DNA of 12,516 nt, from assembly GCA_030539985.1 (NCBI GenBank), contig JAUNXD010000026.1:1-12516 (forward strand), read 5' to 3'. Positions 1-6,275 of this stretch are shown one piece after another (the first letter of the stretch is position 1; every line of letters starts with the position of its first letter). The DNA is from Methanobrevibacter sp. Lineage in GTDB: Archaea > Methanobacteriota > Methanobacteria > Methanobacteriales > Methanobacteriaceae. The translations under genes were made by a program, and so were the position numbers. The notes below the pieces were generated by a model. That model saw only the letters and a list, made by a program, of their open reading frames with translations, was not told the DNA's origin and searched no databases.

Positions 1-109
1 GTTTTGTTTGTGTACTATGGTTTTCTATGGGAATTTCATTTCGCTGCAAGCTTTCTCTATTACAATTATTACTTACTTTTTTTCGTATCGGTTTATTTTT
101 CTTATGCAT
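1..109 (-). CDS. Probable 5' part of an unidentified protein, truncated at the window edge
   Basis: An ATG at 109-107 on the minus strand opens a frame with no stop to the left edge (36 codons visible). A good Shine-Dalgarno, GAGGT (plus-strand acctc at 113-117), lies 3 nt before the start. The visible N-terminus begins MHKKNKPIRKKVSNN and is basic and hydrophilic, with no signal peptide or membrane segment. It diverges from cimA, and the two start codons are only 32 bp apart. A TATA-like stretch for it could lie at about 148-157, inside the first codons of cimA. Too little is visible to assign a family. A plus-strand frame is also open over 1-108, but it lacks a start signal and encodes an odd aromatic-rich peptide. 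The call rests on the SD, ATG and composition only. Confidence 0.42.
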   Translation of the reverse strand, partial: MHKKNKPIRKKVSNNCNRESLQRNEIPIENHSTQTK

Positions 110-132
110 AATACCTCTATTGCAATTTTTCA

Positions 133-137
133 GTGAT
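133..137 (+). promoter_or_regulatory. Shine-Dalgarno GTGAT that decides the cimA start
   Basis: GTGAT at 133-137 is complementary to the AUCAC just upstream of the CCUCC core at the 3' end of archaeal 16S rRNA. It stands 4 nt before the ATG at 142. The GTG at 133 is in frame and could be mistaken for the start. Read as SD, it favours ATG 142, which begins directly with the conserved LeuA-family N-terminus. Confidence 0.5.
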
Positions 138-141
138 TTTT

Positions 142-1611
142 ATGATTATTAAAGTATTGGATACTACATTAAGAGATGGTGAACAGACTCCGGGTGTTTC
201 TTTAACTCCTTTAGAAAAATTAAGAATTGCAGTTAAATTAGATGAAATTGGTGTCGATTATATTGAAGCCGGTTCTGCAATAACTTCTGAAGGTGAAAGG
301 GATTCCATTAAAGAAATTACCAAACAGGGATTTGATGCTGAAATCTTAAGTTTTTCAAGACCTTTAACTGTTGATATTGATTATTGTCTTGAGTGTGATG
401 TTGATGCTGTAAATCTGGTTGTTCCGACTTCTGATTTGCATATTTCAGATAAGTTAAATACCACTCGTGATAATCTCATTGATTTATCCAATTCTGCTAT
501 AGATTACTGTAAGGATCACGGTTTAATCGTTGAGGTTTCGGCGGAAGATGCATCCAGAAGTGATTTTGATTTTTTAAAAAGCGTTTTCTCAAATGCGATA
601 GACCATGATGCCGATAGGTTATGTGTTTGTGATACTGTTGGAATATTGACACCGGATTCATCATTTGAACTTTTTGATAAATTGAATGGTTTGAAAGCAC
701 CTATATCCTGTCATTGCCATAACGATTTCGGTCTTGCAGTTGCCAATACATTGTCTGCTATAAAAGGAGGAGCATCTGAAATTCATACCACTATTAACGG
801 TATTGGTGAAAGGGCAGGAAACACCTCATTTGAAGAATGTATAGTTAGTATAGACAGATTGCTTCCTGAATTTTCAACTAATATTAAAATCAATGAAATT
901 TATGATATTTCCAAACTGGTTGCAAGATCAACTGGGGTGTATATTCAGCCAAATAAGGCAATTGTTGGTGAAAATGCCTTTGCCCATGAATCAGGTATTC
1001 ATTCTGATGGAATCATTAAAAATTCCGCCACTTATGAACCTATGACTCCTGAACTTGTTGGTCGCAAACGTAAGTTCATCATAGGTAAACATATGGGTAC
1101 TCATGGACTTAATAACCGTTTAAAGGAATGGGGATTGAATGTTGATGATGTTCAGCTTAAACAGATTTGTGATGACATTAAGGATTTGGCAGATAAGGGT
1201 AAAACCGTTACCGATGTGGACTTGCAGGTAATTGCAGATAATGTTTTGCAAATCAATCATGAGGATAGAATCAAATTGGATGAGCTTACCATTGTTTCAG
1301 GCAATAAGGTAATGCCTACTGCATCGGTTAAAATCACTGTCGATGAAGAGGAAATACTTAATGCTGGCGTTGGTTTGGGTCCTGTTGATGCAGCAATCAA
1401 TTCTTTAAAGTCTTTGGATATATTTAAAGACATAGATTTAATTGAGTATCACGTAGATGCAATTACTGGAGGTACTGATGCTTTCATTGATGTAATCATC
1501 AAGCTTCAAAAAGGTGATAAGGTAGTTTCCGCCAGAGGTACTGAAGCGGACATTATCAATGCAAGTGTCAAGGCATACATCGCTGGAGTGAATCGTTTAT
1601 TAAGGGATTAA
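142..1611 (+). CDS. cimA: (R)-citramalate synthase
   Basis: The protein has 489 residues. It condenses pyruvate and acetyl-CoA to (R)-citramalate, the first step of the threonine-independent route to 2-oxobutyrate and isoleucine in methanogens. The N-terminal half is a LeuA-family TIM barrel: DTTLRDGEQTPG at residues 7-18 (metal/substrate Arg11 and Asp12), CHCHND at 190-195 (His191 and His193 as metal ligands), and NGIGERAGN at 219-227. The C-terminal part, from about residue 370, resembles the LeuA allosteric dimer domain, with a GLGPVDAA signature near 411-418. The length and stretches such as IEAGSAITS and VVPTS match the methanogen CimA subgroup as I remember it better than LeuA (usually longer) or AksA (no regulatory domain). 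LeuA cannot be fully excluded without a tree. I chose ATG 142 over the in-frame GTG at 133, which looks like part of the SD. cgi121 follows after 1 nt. Confidence 0.85.
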   Translation: MIIKVLDTTLRDGEQTPGVSLTPLEKLRIAVKLDEIGVDYIEAGSAITSEGERDSIKEITKQGFDAEILSFSRPLTVDIDYCLECDVDAVNLVVPTSDLHISDKLNTTRDNLIDLSNSAIDYCKDHGLIVEVSAEDASRSDFDFLKSVFSNAIDHDADRLCVCDTVGILTPDSSFELFDKLNGLKAPISCHCHNDFGLAVANTLSAIKGGASEIHTTINGIGERAGNTSFEECIVSIDRLLPEFSTNIKINEIYDISKLVARSTGVYIQPNKAIVGENAFAHESGIHSDGIIKNSATYEPMTPELVGRKRKFIIGKHMGTHGLNNRLKEWGLNVDDVQLKQICDDIKDLADKGKTVTDVDLQVIADNVLQINHEDRIKLDELTIVSGNKVMPTASVKITVDEEEILNAGVGLGPVDAAINSLKSLDIFKDIDLIEYHVDAITGGTDAFIDVIIKLQKGDKVVSARGTEADIINASVKAYIAGVNRLLRD

Positions 1612-1612
1612 C

Positions 1613-2104
1613 ATGTATATGGACAATATTAAAATATTAGGTTTCAGGGCATCAATCGATTCTGTGGGAGACACCCTTGATAAAATCAATTCCATCAAGC
1701 AAGATGGTGAAATCATTCAACTTTTGAATGCGGATTCCGTTGCATCTAAAAATCATATAATTCATGGCGTTAACCAGGCATTCTTGGCTTTTCAGCGTGG
1801 TGAAAATTTGGCAAATGACATCAACGTTGAAATAGTCTTGAGATGCTCCGGTCAAAGACAGATTTCAAAGGCATTTAAGATGATGGGTCTAAAGGAGGGC
1901 AATATGAATCTTTGCGCCATTTTAATAAATTCAAAAGATTACACTCGCCAGCTGTCTTCAATGTTCACATTGGATGAAAATGTTCTGGTTGCTGATGTTG
2001 AAAAACTGATTGACATTTATAAAATCAGTGATGTGGAACTTTCATGCATTTCTGTTGAGGATATAATCATTGACAGGATAACTAAACTCACAGTTGATTA
2101 TTGA
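1613..2104 (+). CDS. cgi121: KEOPS complex subunit Cgi121
   Basis: The protein has 163 residues, a normal length for archaeal Cgi121. It is an accessory subunit of the KEOPS complex (Kae1-Bud32-Cgi121-Pcc1), which with Sua5/TsaC-made threonylcarbamoyl-AMP installs t6A on ANN-decoding tRNAs. Cgi121 binds Bud32 and helps recruit tRNA. Family signatures are the NADSVASKNHIIHG helix at residues 39-52 and the E-[LIV]-[VL]-L-x-x-SGQRQI segment at 73-84, followed by KAFKMMGL. The C-terminal ISDVEL and IIIDRI region also fits. The start is ATG 1613, with AAGGGA at 1602-1607 as SD. A second ATG at 1619 is possible but is too far from that SD. It lies 1 nt after the cimA stop, so the two are probably cotranscribed. 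Its last 17 bp overlap the 3' end of the convergent PLP-enzyme gene. Confidence 0.82.
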   Translation: MYMDNIKILGFRASIDSVGDTLDKINSIKQDGEIIQLLNADSVASKNHIIHGVNQAFLAFQRGENLANDINVEIVLRCSGQRQISKAFKMMGLKEGNMNLCAILINSKDYTRQLSSMFTLDENVLVADVEKLIDIYKISDVELSCISVEDIIIDRITKLTVDY

Positions 2105-3035
2105 CCGTATCGATGATGATATCCAAGTTCTCTTTTTTGAGGCATGAATAATCAAGATTTTTTATTTCCACACATATTGCCTTTTGTTTTATGCGATTAT
2201 AATTCGGGCATGTTGTTATGAATCCGCTTTTGTCTGTTGTTAACATTTTTTTCAAATCCCAACATATTGACTTTGCATTGTCATGAGGTATTATTACATT
2301 AAGCCCTCGTTTACTTTGATGGATTGCATCAGGTATGTGTTTTTTTACATGGTTTGTTGCATTTAATGAAACTTCAAGGTTATTTTCTACATTTGACAGT
2401 TCATTATCTATACCACTGCATATAATTTGGGATGTTTTGCTTAATTTTTGAGGCATTGCAGTTTTTTTGAAAATGCCCTCATCATCGGTTGCAACAAATC
2501 CTCCGCTTCCGACATTGATTATTTTTGGTGAACCTGTTGATGCAAGAATGATGTCTGAATTTTTTCCCAATCTGTTTTCACTGTCACCAATTCCCGCTGA
2601 CGCATCTTCAATTGTTAATATGTCATTTTCCATGCAGTATCTGCTGATTGACTTGACATCCTGCTCTGCAGCATATCCTGCAAAACTTGTAAATATCAAA
2701 GCTGAAGATTCATTCACTTCCAATTCATCCAAATAATCGGTATTGATTAGGCCCAAATCGGTTTTTAGGGTTACTATATTCTTATTTAGGAATCGTGCAA
2801 TCTGTTTAAATCCGTGCCATCCTCCCTGATCAGGGATGATGATGTCTCCCTCAATCGCAGAAAGCGCAATGAAAATGCTGTTGTTCCCACTTGAAGTGAT
2901 TCTTGCATGCTCTTTAGCAGTCAAATCTTTAATTTTATTGATGCAGCTTTCTTCATAATCCTTTTCAATATTTCCTTTTGCAACTTCAGACATCACTTCC
3001 AAAGTTTTTTCTGAGGGGGTTTTAAACTTAAACAT
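2088..3035 (-). CDS. PLP-dependent fold-type I enzyme, DegT/SelA-like, function unknown
   Basis: The protein has 315 residues and belongs to the aspartate-aminotransferase fold. Visible elements are SSGNNSIFIAL at residues 48-58 (cofactor-phosphate loop), IEDASAGIG at 142-150 (Asp144 should pair with the pyridine nitrogen), and STGSPK at 166-171 followed by GSGGFVATDD (Lys171 as predicted Schiff-base lysine). This layout recalls DegT/DnrJ/EryC1 sugar aminotransferases and the SelA-like proteins of methanogens, but the protein is shorter than most DegT members and no sugar genes are nearby. The substrate is unknown. I chose ATG 3035. An in-frame GTG at 3044 is probably part of a GTGAG SD, 4 nt upstream of that ATG. 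The start overlaps the nreA stop by 8 nt, so translation is probably coupled to nreA. Confidence 0.72.
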   Translation of the reverse strand: MFKFKTPSEKTLEVMSEVAKGNIEKDYEESCINKIKDLTAKEHARITSSGNNSIFIALSAIEGDIIIPDQGGWHGFKQIARFLNKNIVTLKTDLGLINTDYLDELEVNESSALIFTSFAGYAAEQDVKSISRYCMENDILTIEDASAGIGDSENRLGKNSDIILASTGSPKIINVGSGGFVATDDEGIFKKTAMPQKLSKTSQIICSGIDNELSNVENNLEVSLNATNHVKKHIPDAIHQSKRGLNVIIPHDNAKSICWDLKKMLTTDKSGFITTCPNYNRIKQKAICVEIKNLDYSCLKKENLDIIIDTVNNQL

Positions 3036-4209
3036 TGTTCTCACTTTTAAAGTACATATCTAATGTGGTCTGCTTTGTGTGAAGCATTTCATTTAATAAG
3101 GTTCCCTGTTTGACATATCTGCTGATTGGTATTTTCAGTTTGGTTCCTGCATATTCCAGACATTTCTCGAGAGTTTCAAATTCCAGATATGGTCTAAGCA
3201 TAGCCTCTTTTATGTTTTCCCTTACATTAAAAACTCCCAATGGAACATATCCGTCATAGGCTTCTCTTAAAATCACCAGTCCTGACTGTCTTTTGATGTT
3301 CATCAGATAATCCAATACTGCCATTTTTGCAGTGTAGTAACATCCTCCGACAATTGAATATTCCTTTTTACCGCCATTGGTTTCATAATCTGAAAATATT
3401 AGTTCCTCGTTTTTCATAAGTTTGATGAATGCCTCATACCATTCATATTCCCATTCCGTAGGGGTAAGTATAATAATGTAATAATTATTCAGTGCACCGA
3501 ATTCATAGACCCTATAAGTGTCCAATATTTCGAATTTCCTCACTTCCTTCAGGAACAAATCCGCAAGTGTCGAATCACATGCAGTTATTGACCAGCGTGT
3601 CGGAACAAGCTTCCTTTTGTTTTTTGTACCGATTGCACCAACAGAAAATGCCTTTTGCATTGCAGTAAATGGAACATCCTTATTGTGCAGATTCAAAACT
3701 GCTTCGGTTGCCTTTAAATCAGTATCATAGAATGTTTTTTCCAGTTGTCTGTCCCATCTGACTGCATCAATGTCAAATTTTTCAATCACGGCACTTGGAC
3801 CATGGGGCATGCTGTCTTCTGTAAGCATTGATCCTCTTGGCCTTTTGCCGAAGGTTGCCTCGCTGTCGATTGACTTTGATGCAAGGGAAATGTCCTGCAG
3901 TTTTTCAACAAATGGATTTTCCAAATCATCGATTTTGATTAACTGCTTTCCCCTAACAAGATTCATCCTGTAATTAATAATCTCATCCTGTGTTTTGTTT
4001 TGGCCGAGCCACTCCTCAGGAGAATCCATTATATGTGTATCTCCCATTTGTGAACTCATCATGGGTCCGGCATATACTTTAGGGTACGACCATCTTCCGA
4101 TAAATACTGATGGAGGGGTTGTTCCTTCTAGGTTTTTTCCAACCTTAACAGATTTCATCTGGATTTGTTCTGTTAATTTGGCTAAATATGCATTTTTTGT
4201 GGTTTTCAT
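3028..4209 (-). CDS. nreA: Archaeal Nre family DNA repair protein with PCNA-binding tail
   Basis: The protein has 393 residues and matches the archaeal Nre family (Nre N- and C-terminal domains). Recognisable blocks are TPPSVFIGRWSYPKVYAGPM at residues 30-49, DSPEEWLG at 62-69, the basic GKRPRGS segment near 121-127, and the GGCYYTAKMAVLDYL region in the C-terminal domain. The extreme C-terminus, QTTLDMYF at 380-387, is a canonical PIP box (Q-x-x-L-x-x-aromatic-aromatic), so it should bind the PCNA sliding clamp. Haloferax NreA is implicated in repair of DNA damage and interacts with PCNA. Many Nre proteins carry an N-terminal cysteine cluster. Here the N-terminus has no cysteines, and an in-frame TAG just upstream rules out extension. 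No SD is visible before the ATG. It follows guaAB on the same strand after a terminator-like element and is coupled to the downstream PLP enzyme. Confidence 0.85.
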   Translation of the reverse strand: MKTTKNAYLAKLTEQIQMKSVKVGKNLEGTTPPSVFIGRWSYPKVYAGPMMSSQMGDTHIMDSPEEWLGQNKTQDEIINYRMNLVRGKQLIKIDDLENPFVEKLQDISLASKSIDSEATFGKRPRGSMLTEDSMPHGPSAVIEKFDIDAVRWDRQLEKTFYDTDLKATEAVLNLHNKDVPFTAMQKAFSVGAIGTKNKRKLVPTRWSITACDSTLADLFLKEVRKFEILDTYRVYEFGALNNYYIIILTPTEWEYEWYEAFIKLMKNEELIFSDYETNGGKKEYSIVGGCYYTAKMAVLDYLMNIKRQSGLVILREAYDGYVPLGVFNVRENIKEAMLRPYLEFETLEKCLEYAGTKLKIPISRYVKQGTLLNEMLHTKQTTLDMYFKSENNV

Positions 4210-4256
4210 AATTTTCTAAAAAAAGTAAAAAAGTAAAAATACTAAAAAGTATTTTT
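4210..4256 (-). terminator. Hairpin plus serial T-tracts downstream of guaAB
   Basis: A perfect 9-bp inverted repeat, AAAAATACT (4235-4243) and AGTATTTTT (4248-4256), with a 4-nt loop overlaps the guaAB stop codon. Reading along the minus strand it is followed by T5, T6 and T7 runs down to 4217. Serial T-tracts are the usual archaeal termination signal. The same 45 bp must also hold whatever drives nreA, since no clear TATA box is visible in it. nreA may therefore depend partly on readthrough from the guaA cluster. Confidence 0.55.
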
Positions 4257-5181
4257 AACAGAATTCGATGGTTGCAGGTGGCTTGTCACTAACTGATAAA
4301 GCGACATGGGTAACTTCAGAGATTTCAGAAGTGATTCTTTTTGAAATGGTTTGAACAACATCCCAAGGAAGTTCCGCAACGGATGCGGTCATGGCGTCAA
4401 TTGAATTGACGACCCTGACAATAACAAGATATCCGAAGTCTCTTTGGTCCCCTTTAACTCCTGTAACTTTGGTGTCGGTCAATACTGCGAAGTATTGCCA
4501 TACGTCTTTATCGATTCCTGCAGCTTCAATTTCGTCACAAACGATTTTGTTTGCTTTTCTGCAGATTTCAACATTTTCTCTTGTAAGTGCTCCGACAACA
4601 CGTACTCCAAGTCCCGGTCCGGGGAAAGGTTGTCTGTAAACTGTAGTTGCAGGCAAGTCCAATTCATCACCGATTTCCCTTACTTCATCCTTGTACAGGT
4701 CACGGATCGGTTCACATAATTCAAGTTCCATTCCACTTGGAAGGGCAAGGTTGTGATGAGATTTGATTTCACCTTTGGTTTCAATCCAGTCCGGAGCAAT
4801 GGTTCCCTGAACTAAAAATTTAGCACCTGATTTGATTGCTTCCCTTTCAAATACTTCAATGAATACTCTTCCGATTATTTTTCTTTTCTCTTCTGGATCT
4901 TCAACGCCTGCGAGCTGATCCATAAATTCATCGGAAGCGTCAACAAATTTAAAGTTTAGTCTGTCTTTGAATGTGTTGGTTACCTGTTCAACTTCACCTT
5001 CTCTTAAAAGACCATGGTCTACAAAGACTGCAGTTAAATTATCTCCGATTGCTTCTTGAACAAGTACTGAACAAACGGAACTGTCCACTCCTCCGGATAA
5101 AGCGATAATTGCTTTTTCATCACCAATTTGGTCTTTGATTTTTTGAATTGCGTCTTCAATAAATTCTTTAGGACTTAACAT
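4255..5181 (-). CDS. guaAB: GMP synthase subunit B (ATP pyrophosphatase subunit)
   Basis: The protein has 308 residues and is the synthetase half of the two-subunit archaeal GMP synthetase. It adenylates XMP and accepts ammonia from the GuaAA subunit to form GMP. SGGVDSS at residues 29-35 is the PP-loop of N-type ATP pyrophosphatases. RQPFPGPGLGVRVVG is the conserved XMP-binding/dimerisation region, and the C-terminus DKPPATIEFC fits the family ending. The start is ATG 5181 with GAGG at 5191-5188, 6 nt upstream. An in-frame ATG at 5217 would add 12 lysine-rich residues overlapping the upstream gene and has no comparable SD. The SD lies inside the last codons of the 86-aa gene, whose stop is 1 nt before this ATG, so the two are tightly coupled. 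Confidence 0.94.
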   Translation of the reverse strand: MLSPKEFIEDAIQKIKDQIGDEKAIIALSGGVDSSVCSVLVQEAIGDNLTAVFVDHGLLREGEVEQVTNTFKDRLNFKFVDASDEFMDQLAGVEDPEEKRKIIGRVFIEVFEREAIKSGAKFLVQGTIAPDWIETKGEIKSHHNLALPSGMELELCEPIRDLYKDEVREIGDELDLPATTVYRQPFPGPGLGVRVVGALTRENVEICRKANKIVCDEIEAAGIDKDVWQYFAVLTDTKVTGVKGDQRDFGYLVIVRVVNSIDAMTASVAELPWDVVQTISKRITSEISEVTHVALSVSDKPPATIEFC

Positions 5182-5182
5182 T

Positions 5183-5443
5183 TTATTCCTCTTCATCTTC
5201 TTCTTCGTAATCTTCAATAATTTGTTTAATCATTGCTTCAAGACCATTGTCGTTACCGGATTCAATGGCTTCAAAGATATCATCAAATTTAACATATTTT
5301 TCTAATTTAACAGATTTTTGACCAATTCCGGAGATTCTAAATCCATATTCTTCATCACCGATTGGAATGTTAACAAATTGTTTTTTTAAACCTGTTTTAC
5401 ATTCATTTGCCTTGTCTCTTAAATCGTCAGCATTGTCAATCAT
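5183..5443 (-). CDS. Uncharacterised acidic 86-aa protein inside the GMP synthetase cluster
   Basis: I do not recognise this protein. It has 86 residues with no membrane segment and a single cysteine (Cys15). The middle (about 22-50) looks like a small beta-rich unit (VNIPIGDEEYGFRISGIG). Residues 50-78 are likely helical, and the last residues form a very acidic tail (EDYEEEDEEE, 77-86). It sits between the two GMP synthetase subunits: 8 nt after the guaAA stop, with AGGTG at 5453-5449 as SD overlapping that stop, and 1 nt before guaAB. All three must be translated from one message. An accessory or assembly role in GMP synthesis is an inference from position only. It could equally be an unrelated passenger. 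It looks like a real gene because both junctions have exact SD spacing. Confidence 0.8.
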   Translation of the reverse strand: MIDNADDLRDKANECKTGLKKQFVNIPIGDEEYGFRISGIGQKSVKLEKYVKFDDIFEAIESGNDNGLEAMIKQIIEDYEEEDEEE

Positions 5444-5451
5444 TATTACAC

Positions 5452-6009
5452 CTATTTTTTACAGATTTCATAGAAATTTTTAAAAATCATGTCTCCTTTT
5501 GGAGTATGATGCACTTCTGGGTGGAATTGAATTCCATACACGTCCTTATCTTTATGTTTGAATGATTCAACATCACATAAATTGGAACTGGCCAGGATTT
5601 CAAAATCCTCTGGAATGGTTTTCACTTCATCTTTATGTGATGACCAAACATCCATTTCAGGGGCTAGACTTTTAAATAAGTTTTCATCATTGTTAATATT
5701 AATTTTAACTTGAGCATAACTTTCGGTATCTGATGTAGTAACTTCTCCACCATATGTTTTAGCAATCAATTGATGGCCAAGGCAAATTCCAAGAATCGGA
5801 ATGTCGAAATGTTTAATGTATTCTTCACTCAAACCTGCACCCTCAAGGGAAGGTCCTCCACCTAAAATCAATCCTATCGGATTTTTAGCTTCGATTTCTT
5901 CGATGCTCAAATCGTTTGAGATGAGTTCGGATGGAATTTGAAGGTATTGTAAACTTCTAGCGATTCTATGATTATATTGACCTTTATTATTAACTACTAA
6001 AATTGTCAT
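5452..6009 (-). CDS. guaAA: GMP synthase subunit A (glutamine amidotransferase)
   Basis: The protein has 185 residues and is the class I glutaminase half of archaeal GMP synthetase, supplying ammonia to GuaAB. The triad is visible: Cys76 in GICLGHQ (nucleophile elbow), and His163 and Glu165 in QFHPEVHH. LILGGGP at 48-54 forms the oxyanion-hole region. Length and order match the stand-alone archaeal subunit. The start is ATG 6009, with TGGAG at 6020-6016, 6 nt upstream. An ATG at 6024 is in frame, but it would place the SD inside the coding region. It is the first gene of a cluster with the 86-aa protein and guaAB. Its promoter is in the AT-rich region shared with the divergent 48-aa peptide. 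Confidence 0.94.
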   Translation of the reverse strand: MTILVVNNKGQYNHRIARSLQYLQIPSELISNDLSIEEIEAKNPIGLILGGGPSLEGAGLSEEYIKHFDIPILGICLGHQLIAKTYGGEVTTSDTESYAQVKININNDENLFKSLAPEMDVWSSHKDEVKTIPEDFEILASSNLCDVESFKHKDKDVYGIQFHPEVHHTPKGDMIFKNFYEICKK

Positions 6010-6128
6010 GTTATACTCCATCAAAATATAATAATATTATTTTTGGTTTTTTTATTTATTATATGTTTTTAATAATCGCAACATTTTCACTTAAAGTTTA
6101 TATATGATATTTGATAAATCATTGTTAC
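6010..6128. promoter_or_regulatory. Divergent promoter region between guaAA and the 48-aa peptide
   Basis: This is a 119-bp, very AT-rich region. For the leftward guaAA message, a TATA-like stretch reading ATATAATAAATAAA on the minus strand (6064-6051) would place the start of transcription near 6035, giving a short leader with the TGGAG SD. A perfect 12-bp palindrome, AATAATATTATT (6030-6041), falls at that predicted start. It may be an operator or chance in AT-rich DNA. The rightward promoter is listed separately. Confidence 0.4.
6093..6105 (+). promoter_or_regulatory. BRE/TATA promoter of the 48-aa peptide
   Basis: AAAG followed by TTTATATAT (6097-6105) resembles an archaeal BRE plus TATA box. 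Transcription should start about 25 bp after its centre, near 6126, almost at the ATG at 6129. Since no SD precedes that ATG, a leaderless or nearly leaderless transcript is predicted. Confidence 0.6.
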
Positions 6129-6275
6129 ATGGAACTTCAAGATTTAATATTTATTATAATCGCAATATTGATTGCGGTATTGGTACTTAAAGTATTTATG
6201 TGGTTATTGCCAGTAATTGTAGTGTTGGTTATTGCATTTTTCATCTACATGTTCTTGAATGACAGATATAATTAA
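6129..6275 (+). CDS. Small membrane peptide, 48 aa, function unknown
   Basis: The reading frame runs from ATG 6129 to TAA 6275. The product, MELQDLIFIIIAILIAVLVL and onward, is almost entirely hydrophobic from residue 6 to 43. A single Lys21 and a Trp25/Pro28 region break it into two short transmembrane stretches or one kinked helix. It ends with the polar NDRYN. The case for a real gene is the well-placed TATA box (6097-6105) that predicts a leaderless message, the start and stop framing, and the membrane-protein composition. Its last 4 bp overlap the stop of convergent trxB. No function can be assigned. It is short enough to be missed by routine gene calling. Confidence 0.66.
   Translation: MELQDLIFIIIAILIAVLVLKVFMWLLPVIVVLVIAFFIYMFLNDRYN

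Noticed and set aside
1..111. Plus-strand frame open from the left edge to a TAA at 109-111
   Set aside because: It encodes an odd aromatic-rich peptide with no start signal. The minus-strand frame over the same bases has an SD, an ATG and more protein-like composition.
4210..4256. Independent TATA promoter for nreA in the guaAB-nreA gap
   Set aside because: The gap is dominated by A/T tracts that fit a terminator. No distinct BRE/TATA at a sensible distance and no SD could be supported.
5182..5217. Longer GuaAB starting at the ATG at 5217
   Set aside because: It would overlap the upstream 86-aa gene with a Lys-rich tail. ATG 5181 has a proper GAGG SD and matches the family N-terminus.
6010..6128. 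Riboswitch or purine-responsive leader upstream of guaAA
   Set aside because: The predicted leader is only about 25 nt and shows no conserved RNA structure. Only an AT palindrome is visible.
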